The translations under genes and the position numbers were made by a program. 64,000 bases of DNA. It comes from Marinobacterium marinum (lineage in GTDB: Bacteria; Pseudomonadota; Gammaproteobacteria; Pseudomonadales; Balneatricaceae). Below the pieces are notes generated by a model. It was given only the letters and a program-made list of their open reading frames with translations. It had not been told where the DNA came from and made no database searches. The stretch spans positions 62,001-126,000 of the forward strand of contig NZ_JACEMT010000051.1 in assembly GCF_013868415.1 (NCBI RefSeq), written 5' to 3'. Below are positions 58,443-64,000 of this stretch, in pieces; the first letter of the stretch is position 1, and every line of letters starts with the position of its first letter.

Positions 58443-58551
58443 GGAGCCACGTAAGAAAAATCCATCGTCTGTGCCGGCGTGGACCGTGGCTCGCTCTGTC
58501 ATGACATTTCTTGCCCCGGCCCGGGTTTCCCCTCTCGGAGCCGGGGTTTTT
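58443..58551 (+). ncRNA. Candidate Spot42/ErsA-like small RNA
   Basis: A roughly 109-base transcript is predicted in the polA-engB gap, the place of Spot 42 (spf) in E. coli and ErsA in P. aeruginosa. A 5' stem pairs GAGCCACG (58444-58451) with CGTGGCTC (58485-58492), an open pyrimidine-rich stretch follows (about 58493-58513), then an intrinsic terminator with stem CCCCGGC/GCCGGGG (58514-58520, 58540-58546) and a T run. The T run is only on the plus strand. P. aeruginosa ErsA is also AlgU-dependent. Expression and targets are inferred. Confidence 0.62.
58514..58551 (+). terminator. Intrinsic terminator of the sRNA candidate
   Basis: 7-bp G/C stem CCCCGGC/GCCGGGG with a 19-base loop that has further pairing potential, followed by TTTTT. 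It does not have a T run on the minus strand, so it does not serve engB. Confidence 0.8.
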
Positions 58552-58559
58552 ATTGTACC

Positions 58560-59207
58560 TCAATCGGCATCAATGTGTTCCAGGAGCGGATCGCCAAGGA
58601 GCCACTGGTTGATGCGTTGCCGCAGGGTATCGACACCGGTGTTTTTCAGGGCCGAAAAGGTCTGAACGCTGACCTTGTCTCCCAATCGTTCCTTCAGAAT
58701 CTTGCGGATCTGCAGCAGAGTACTTTTGGCGGGCCCTCGCTTGAGCTTGTCCTCCTTGGTCAGCAGGACGTGCAGGGGAACGCCCGTTGCTTCGCACCAG
58801 TGCACCATCATTTCGTCGAACTCCTTCATCGGGTGACGAATGTCCATGACCAGCACGACACCACGCAGGCTTTCACGGTGTTGCAAATAGGCATCCAGAT
58901 GGCGTTGCCAATGCTGTTTCATGGCGATGGGCACCTTGGCGTAACCATAACCGGGCAGGTCAACGATTTTCAGGCCTTCGATATTGAGACTGAAAAAGTT
59001 GATTAACTGGGTTCGGCCGGGGGTTTTGGAGGTGCGCGCGAGGGCGTTTTGCTGGGTCAGGGCGTTGATCGCGCTGGACTTGCCGGCATTGGAGCGACCG
59101 GCAAAGGCAACTTCGGCTCCGGTGTCTGGTGGACACTGATCCAGTCGGGCTGCACTGGTCTCAAAGCGGGCAAGGTTGTAGTGGATCTCGAGGTCTGGGG
59201 TTGACAT
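58560..59207 (-). CDS. engB: Ribosome-biogenesis GTPase EngB (YihA/YsxC)
   Basis: 215-residue TRAFAC GTPase needed for 50S assembly. G1 is GRSNAGKSS (37-45), G3 is DLPGYGYA, G4 is TKED, and the switch [11 protein letters not shown] is conserved. Start ATG at 59207. It is convergent with the small RNA candidate. Confidence 0.96.
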   Translation of the reverse strand: MSTPDLEIHYNLARFETSAARLDQCPPDTGAEVAFAGRSNAGKSSAINALTQQNALARTSKTPGRTQLINFFSLNIEGLKIVDLPGYGYAKVPIAMKQHWQRHLDAYLQHRESLRGVVLVMDIRHPMKEFDEMMVHWCEATGVPLHVLLTKEDKLKRGPAKSTLLQIRKILKERLGDKVSVQTFSALKNTGVDTLRQRINQWLLGDPLLEHIDAD

Positions 59208-59268
59208 GATGCAAGGCTCGGTGGCGACAAACTGAACATATCCGTTCCAGTTTGTGGGGATATTGGTT

Positions 59269-59274
59269 TATAAT
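59269..59274 (+). promoter_or_regulatory. Probable -10 element of the cytochrome c4 gene
   Basis: TATAAT with a weak TTCCAG at 59245-59250 (18 bp), followed by a leader of about 130 bases. Confidence 0.4.
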
Positions 59275-59405
59275 GCCGCCAATTTTACCCGCGAACAGAG
59301 CCTGTCTCCAGTCAGGGTAATAGTAGAAATTGGCCATTTTCGCCGTTTGACCTCAAAGGGCGGAAATATACACACATTTCGTCAAGCAAGAGTCTGGGTT
59401 AGTCA

Positions 59406-60008
59406 ATGAACAAACTACTGATCAGCTTACTGGTAAGCATCGGCCTCACCGGCGTCGCTCACGCGGCAGGTGACGCGGCTGCAGGCCAGGCCAAGACTGC
59501 CGTTTGTGCAGCCTGCCACAGCGGAGATGGCAACAGCGTTGTAGGTAACTTCCCGAAACTGGCTGGACAGGGTGAAAAATACCTGCTGAAGCAGCTGAAT
59601 GATATCAAGAGCGGAACACGCATGGTGCCGGAAATGACCGGCATGCTGACCAACCTGAGCGATCAGGACCTGGCTGATATCGCTGCGTTCTATGCCAGCA
59701 AGAAGGTACAACTGGGTCAGGCGGCGGCCGATCAGGTTGAACTGGGTCAGAAAATCTGGCGTGCCGGTGTTGCCGACAAGGGTGTTGCGGCCTGTACCGC
59801 TTGCCATGGCCCGACAGGCCAGGGTATCGACAGCGCGGCCTATCCATCACTGAGCGGTCAGCATGCGCAGTATGTTGAATCGAGCCTCAACAAATTTGCC
59901 AAGGGCGAGCGTGACAACGACCCGGCCAACATGATGCGCGATCTCGCTGCTCGACTGAGTGAAGCCGAAATCAAGGCGGTTTCTCAGTATGTTCAGGGTC
60001 TGCACTGA
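59406..60008 (+). CDS. Cytochrome c4
   Basis: 200-residue di-haem periplasmic cytochrome with a signal peptide (1-20, VAHA). Haem sites are CAACH (34-38) and CTACH (130-134), one per homologous half, with the Met ligands in GTRMVPEMTGM and NDPANMMRD. It shuttles electrons to terminal oxidases. The order engB-c4-dsbA matches Pseudomonas. Confidence 0.95.
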   Translation: MNKLLISLLVSIGLTGVAHAAGDAAAGQAKTAVCAACHSGDGNSVVGNFPKLAGQGEKYLLKQLNDIKSGTRMVPEMTGMLTNLSDQDLADIAAFYASKKVQLGQAAADQVELGQKIWRAGVADKGVAACTACHGPTGQGIDSAAYPSLSGQHAQYVESSLNKFAKGERDNDPANMMRDLAARLSEAEIKAVSQYVQGLH

Positions 60009-60037
60009 TCCATCTTGATGGGGTGCAGCACCACTAG

Positions 60038-60060
60038 AGGCGGCCATGGCCGCCTTTTTT
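60038..60060 (+). terminator. Intrinsic terminator of the cytochrome c4 gene
   Basis: 7-bp stem AGGCGGC/GCCGCCT with loop CATG, followed by five T, 30 bases after the stop. Confidence 0.9.
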
Positions 60061-60146
60061 GTATCTGCAATCGGCGGCAGCTGAACTAAACTGGGTGCTA
60101 CGGGGTCTACCCTGAATTCGCCAAAACGACAAACAGGAAGAGAAGC

Positions 60147-60770
60147 ATGTTGAAAAAATTACTGACAACGGTAGCCCTGTCTCTGGTTGCGACCTTGTCA
60201 TGGGCCGAGGAATATCGTGCTGGAGAGCATTATTTCGAGTTGTCCTTTCCGGTGAAGACCGCTGCGGCGGACAAGATTGAAGTGACAGAGGCCTTCGGTT
60301 ATCCCTGCCCGCATTGCAATACCTTTGAGCCGATGCTGGAACAGTGGCGCAAGCAACAGGCCGAAGATGTGAAATTTGTCGGTTTGCCGGTTGTTTTCGG
60401 GCGCAGTTGGGAACCGTTCGCGCGCGCCTATTATGTAGCCGAACTGAGTGATAAAGTGGATGAAACGCATCAGGCCATGTTTGATGCCGTACATCTTGAG
60501 CGCAAGCGTTTTGGCAATGTTGATGATCTGGCGGCCTTTTACAAGCCGTTCGGGATTGAGCCGGAGCAATTCGGCAAGCTGTTCGATTCCTTTGCGGTCA
60601 ATATGCAGCTGAAGCAGGGTGACTCGCGTGTGCGCAGCTATGAAATCACCGGTGTGCCGGCCATGGTGGTGAATGGCAAGTACCGTATAACCGCTCAGTC
60701 TGCAGGCGGACATAAAGAGATGCTCAAGGTGGTGGACTACCTTGTTGAAAAGGAGCGTGCCGGGAACTGA
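60147..60770 (+). CDS. dsbA: Thiol:disulfide interchange protein DsbA
   Basis: Periplasmic disulfide-forming oxidase of 207 residues; signal peptide 1-20 (TLSWA). The active site is CPHC at 54-57 in EAFGYPCPHC, and the cis-Pro loop is TGVPAM near 165-170. DsbA is needed to fold cysteine-containing envelope proteins, possibly including the di-haem proteins of this window. Confidence 0.95.
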   Translation: MLKKLLTTVALSLVATLSWAEEYRAGEHYFELSFPVKTAAADKIEVTEAFGYPCPHCNTFEPMLEQWRKQQAEDVKFVGLPVVFGRSWEPFARAYYVAELSDKVDETHQAMFDAVHLERKRFGNVDDLAAFYKPFGIEPEQFGKLFDSFAVNMQLKQGDSRVRSYEITGVPAMVVNGKYRITAQSAGGHKEMLKVVDYLVEKERAGN

Positions 60771-60797
60771 TACCTGCCGGTATTTCCGTACGCCCAG

Positions 60798-60830
60798 AAA
60801 ACCGCCTGCATCAGGCGGTTTTGCGTTTTT
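60798..60830 (+). terminator. Intrinsic terminator of dsbA
   Basis: 11-bp perfect stem AAAACCGCCTG/CAGGCGGTTTT with loop CAT, followed by a second T run. Confidence 0.88.
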
Positions 60831-60895
60831 ATTCCCTGGTGAAGTGAATCTTTTATTCGATGACATTCCCTAAGGTTTGGTGAAAGAGGTAGCGC

Positions 60896-62461
60896 GTGCC
60901 TGAGCAAGTCGACTGGAAACGGCGATATACCGAGCTGACCCGTGAAACTGATCGGCAGCGGCAGACAGATGCACGTTGGCGGGAGGAACTGGTGGCCCTG
61001 GTGCGCCATTTAGGCATGGGGTTGCGCGGGCATGAGTCCGAGCTTGATCACGCGCTTGAGGCGCTCGATCAAGCGCTCCAGTCGCAGGACGAGACGCGGC
61101 TCTTTCCACTGAGCAGTCGGCTGAAACAGCAGTTGAACCAATTGGACTTTGATCGCGAGCAGACCCGAGAGAAGGTGCTGCGCAGCCTGACCCAGTGGGG
61201 GCAACAACTGCATCAGTTGAACAGTACCTCCCGGCTGGAGCCTGCTATTCAAAGCGTGGAATCGAGAGTGCCAACAGAAACCGGACAGCTTTCGACATTG
61301 TCGAGTCTGCTGGCGGAGCTGGTAGAGTTACAGAGCCGAGTTTTGCAGAATGCCGAAGCCGAGGTTCGAAACAGCGAGTTCGAACTGAACCGGGACAACC
61401 AGCAGAATCTGGAGTTGCTGCAGGCCGAAATTGCACAACAGCTGATCGACCTGCTGGAGTTGCTGCAGATACCTCTAGAGGGTGTTGCGCAGGCTCGAGA
61501 ACTGGTGCGTGAGCTGGAGCAGGGAGTGTCGCTGGAACGTTTGCCGGGGGCCATTGCCGTTTTAAATCGCCTGATACGTATGTCGACCGGCAGCAACCAG
61601 GGAGAGTTTGAAAGCTATTTGCGTATCCTGAACTCTCAGCTGTCCTATATACAGCAGTTTCTGGAAGAAAGCCGTAGCGAGAGGCGCGGTTCTCGGGATG
61701 CGCAGCAGAAATTGAACGATGATGTGCGTCGTGACGTGCGTACCATCCATCGTTCAGTTCAGGACTCGCAGGATATTGTCCATCTTAAGCAGACCGTGAC
61801 GCGTCAGCTGGTTTCCATTATCCGTAGCATGGAACAGTTTCGTTCGCATGAGCTGGAACGGGAGCAGCAGCGTAACCAGCGCTATGAAGCACTGTTGCGC
61901 AAAGTGGATGAGATGGAGCAGGAAACACACAAGGCTCGTGCTCGGGTGCAGGAAGAGCAGCTGCGTGCGCGCACCGATCCATTGACGGGTCTGCCCAACC
62001 GGGCCGCATACGAACAGCACCTGCAGGCCGAAATGCAGCGCTGGCAACGTTATGGGTCTCGTTTCTCCATGGCGGTTGGCGATATTGACTTTTTTAAGCA
62101 GATCAATGACCACTTGGGGCATCTGGCAGGTGACCGGGTGTTGCGTTTGGTTGCTCGAGTGTTGAAGCACAACCTGCGCAGTACTGATTTTATTGCCCGC
62201 TTTGGCGGTGAAGAATTTGTGATCCTGTACCCTTCCACGGCGGCAGAGCAGGCCAGGCAGGCGACCGAGAAGCTGCGTATTGCCATTCAGAACAGCCCGT
62301 TCAACTTCAAGGGTGAGCCGGTCAGGGTGACATTATCCTTTGGAGTGGCAGAGATTCGGAGTGGTGATGACGCCGAATCTCTGTTCGTTCGTGCCGATAA
62401 GGCGCTGTATCGGGCGAAAGAACAGGGACGAAACCAGACAGAAGCCGCTTTTACAGGCTAA
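60896..62461 (+). CDS. Soluble GGDEF diguanylate cyclase (PA5487/DgcH-like)
   Basis: 521 residues from a GTG with GAGGT about 6 bp upstream. There is no membrane segment; residues 1-350 are helical and rich in Glu/Gln/Leu/Arg, with coiled-coil character. The C-terminal GGDEF domain has DPLTGLPNRAAYE, the active motif GGEEF at 437-441 and the inhibitory site RSTD at 428-431, so it should make c-di-GMP with product feedback. A GGDEF gene in the same place after dsbA is known in P. aeruginosa (PA5487). Confidence 0.9.
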   Translation: MPEQVDWKRRYTELTRETDRQRQTDARWREELVALVRHLGMGLRGHESELDHALEALDQALQSQDETRLFPLSSRLKQQLNQLDFDREQTREKVLRSLTQWGQQLHQLNSTSRLEPAIQSVESRVPTETGQLSTLSSLLAELVELQSRVLQNAEAEVRNSEFELNRDNQQNLELLQAEIAQQLIDLLELLQIPLEGVAQARELVRELEQGVSLERLPGAIAVLNRLIRMSTGSNQGEFESYLRILNSQLSYIQQFLEESRSERRGSRDAQQKLNDDVRRDVRTIHRSVQDSQDIVHLKQTVTRQLVSIIRSMEQFRSHELEREQQRNQRYEALLRKVDEMEQETHKARARVQEEQLRARTDPLTGLPNRAAYEQHLQAEMQRWQRYGSRFSMAVGDIDFFKQINDHLGHLAGDRVLRLVARVLKHNLRSTDFIARFGGEEFVILYPSTAAEQARQATEKLRIAIQNSPFNFKGEPVRVTLSFGVAEIRSGDDAESLFVRADKALYRAKEQGRNQTEAAFTG

Positions 62462-62512
62462 AATGGCCCTCTTCTTGAACAGGATAGGATTTTTCTGGCT
62501 GTGCGGACTCTA

Positions 62513-64000
62513 ATGCGCTCGCTGAAGATCGCGTGGATCTTCGCCTATTATCGACTGGATACCTTCTTTGATCAGCCACTGTTGCCCTGGTATGTAAGGG
62601 GGCTGTGTCGGCTGCTGCCCTGGCGCTACTTTGTCCCGGCCAAACGCAGCCAGTCAGAACGCCTGCGTCTGGCGCTGGAGGCATTAGGTCCCGTGTTCAT
62701 CAAATTTGGTCAGATGCTGTCAACGCGGCGCGATCTGTTGCCCGAGGATCTGGCGGAAGAACTGGCCAGGCTGCAGGACCGGGTTCCCCCGTTTTCCGGC
62801 GAGCGGGCTCGCCGGATTATCGAGCGAGAGCTCAAGCAGCCGATTGAGGCGGTCTTTGCGCGGTTTGATATAGAACCGATGGCGTCGGCATCCGTTGCTC
62901 AGGTCCATGCCGCAACACTGCATACGGGGCAGGAGGTGGTGGTGAAGGTGATTCGCCCGGGAATAGGGGCGGTCATTCGCCAGGATGTGGCGCTGCTGTA
63001 CCTGATTGCCCGACTGGTACATGCTTTGTGGGCGGAGGGGCGGCGTCTGCGTCCCGTAGAGGTCGTGTCCGAATACGAGCAAACCATCTTTGACGAGCTG
63101 GACTTGCGTAAGGAAGCGGCCAACGGCTCTCAGCTGCGTCGTAATTTTGACCGGTCCAGCATTCTCTACGTGCCAGAAGTGTTTTGGGATTACACCCGGC
63201 AGCATATTCTGGTGATGGAGCGTATCCACGGAATCCCAGTGGCCGATATCGCGCAGCTTGAAGCCCAGGGATCGGATATGAAAAAACTGGCGGAGCGTGG
63301 CGTCGAGATCTTTTTCACACAGGTGTTCCGTGACAGTTTTTTCCATGCGGACATGCATCCCGGGAATATCTTTGTTTCTCGTGATAATCCGTCTGACCCT
63401 CAATACATCGCAGTGGATTTTGGCATCATCGGTTCGCTCAATGCCGAAGACCAGAGCTATCTGGCGCGCAATATTCTGGCCTTTTTCAAGCGTGACTATC
63501 GGCAGGTGGCGCAGCTGCACATTGATTCAGGATGGGTGCCGCGGGATACCAATGTGCATGCGTTCGAAACGGCCATCCGCAGTGTCTGTGAGCCGATTTT
63601 TGAAAAACCGCTGAAAGATATCTCCTTTGGCATGGTGTTACTGGGCCTGTTTCAGACGGCGCGTCGCTTCAATATGGAAGTCCAGCCACAGCTGGTCTTG
63701 CTGCAGAAAACGTTGCTGAATATAGAAGGGCTTGGGCGGCAGCTTTATCCCGAACTTGACCTTTGGCAAACCGCCAAACCGTTCCTGGAAAACTGGATGC
63801 AGGAACGGATGGGCGCCAAGGCCGTGTATCGCCACGTCAAGGCACAGGCACCCGAATGGTTGGAGAAACTGCCGCATCTGCCTCAAATGGTCTATGACAG
63901 TCTTGAACAGCTGAAGCTGCACTCGGCAGCGGATGCCCGGGTCCAGCTGCTGCTGCTGGAGCGTCGTCAGACTGATCAACAGCGACAACGTCGCCACCTG
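62513..64000 (+). CDS. ubiB: Ubiquinone biosynthesis kinase-like protein UbiB, C-terminus outside window
   Basis: ABC1/ADCK-family atypical kinase of ubiquinone synthesis. The frame is open from the ATG at 62513 (an in-frame GTG at 62501 is possible) to the right edge, 496 residues of about 540. Conserved blocks: [20 protein letters not shown] (KxGQ motif), [11 protein letters not shown] (Ala-rich loop), [10 protein letters not shown] (catalytic Lys), FHADMHPGN and AVDFGIIG. The C-terminal membrane segments lie beyond the window. Confidence 0.94.
   Translation, partial: MRSLKIAWIFAYYRLDTFFDQPLLPWYVRGLCRLLPWRYFVPAKRSQSERLRLALEALGPVFIKFGQMLSTRRDLLPEDLAEELARLQDRVPPFSGERARRIIERELKQPIEAVFARFDIEPMASASVAQVHAATLHTGQEVVVKVIRPGIGAVIRQDVALLYLIARLVHALWAEGRRLRPVEVVSEYEQTIFDELDLRKEAANGSQLRRNFDRSSILYVPEVFWDYTRQHILVMERIHGIPVADIAQLEAQGSDMKKLAERGVEIFFTQVFRDSFFHADMHPGNIFVSRDNPSDPQYIAVDFGIIGSLNAEDQSYLARNILAFFKRDYRQVAQLHIDSGWVPRDTNVHAFETAIRSVCEPIFEKPLKDISFGMVLLGLFQTARRFNMEVQPQLVLLQKTLLNIEGLGRQLYPELDLWQTAKPFLENWMQERMGAKAVYRHVKAQAPEWLEKLPHLPQMVYDSLEQLKLHSAADARVQLLLLERRQTDQQRQRRHL

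Noticed and set aside
58514..58551. Hairpin read as the engB terminator
   Set aside because: The T run follows the stem only on the plus strand, so it ends a plus-strand RNA, not engB.

Overview
The window is about 64 kb of a Gram-negative gammaproteobacterial chromosome, apparently G+C-rich. Gene content and order (glyQS, lpxL-type acyltransferase, trkAH, rsmB-fmt-def, a LysM protein, dprA, tsaC, hemF-aroE; prlC-yheV; znuABC-zur; asmA-mutY-yggX; hisBHAF; uvrD; thrB-DUF2782-polA; engB-cytochrome c4-dsbA-GGDEF; ubiB) resemble the genes that lie on both sides of the chromosome origin in Pseudomonas and related Oceanospirillales/Pseudomonadales. A marine Oceanospirillales member (Marinobacterium-like) is my best guess, but genus is not decided by the sequence. 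No phage, insertion sequence, CRISPR array or other obvious mobile element was seen.

Layout. 1-8.8 kb: glyS (cut by the left edge), glyQ, a lipid A acyltransferase, potassium uptake genes trkH/trkA and the translation genes rsmB, fmt, def; a parS-like site lies inside rsmB. 8.9-17.8 kb: LysM protein, dprA, purEK, tsaC, hemF, aroE and a Lon-like protease. 17.8-26.5 kb: a compact minus-strand iron-type cluster of two imelysins, a DUF1111 di-heme protein, DUF1513, a MauG/CCP-like di-heme peroxidase and a TonB receptor, with a Fur-box-like site before the first gene and another before the receptor. 26.5-34 kb: gamma carbonic anhydrase, prlC, yheV, a MATE transporter joined to the zinc-uptake genes znuB-znuC-zur, a perfect Zur-type palindrome, znuA and tRNA-Leu. 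34.07-34.88 kb: a gene-free stretch with an 8-bp tandem repeat and a dense cluster of DnaA boxes, a candidate replication origin. 34.9-43.3 kb: a type II sulfide:quinone oxidoreductase and a small membrane protein, tRNA-Phe, yggX, mutY, asmA and hisBHAF. 43.3-51.9 kb: a periplasmic binding protein coupled to a GGDEF-EAL protein, a periplasmic ATP-dependent DNA ligase, cytochrome c5, tRNA-Arg, a lipoprotein with a duplicated module, an AIM24-type protein, an EAL-HDOD protein and a TauE/SafE transporter. 52-64 kb: uvrD, homoserine kinase, DUF2782, polA, a probable Spot42/ErsA-type small RNA, engB, cytochrome c4, dsbA, a GGDEF protein and ubiB (cut by the right edge).

Most of the window is core housekeeping. 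The parts that deserve a second look are the DnaA-box cluster with no dnaA beside it, the small RNA behind a sigma-E/AlgU-type promoter in the polA-engB gap, the iron-type cluster with its added peroxidase and receptor, the palindrome in front of the sulfide:quinone oxidoreductase, and the binding-protein/GGDEF-EAL pair.
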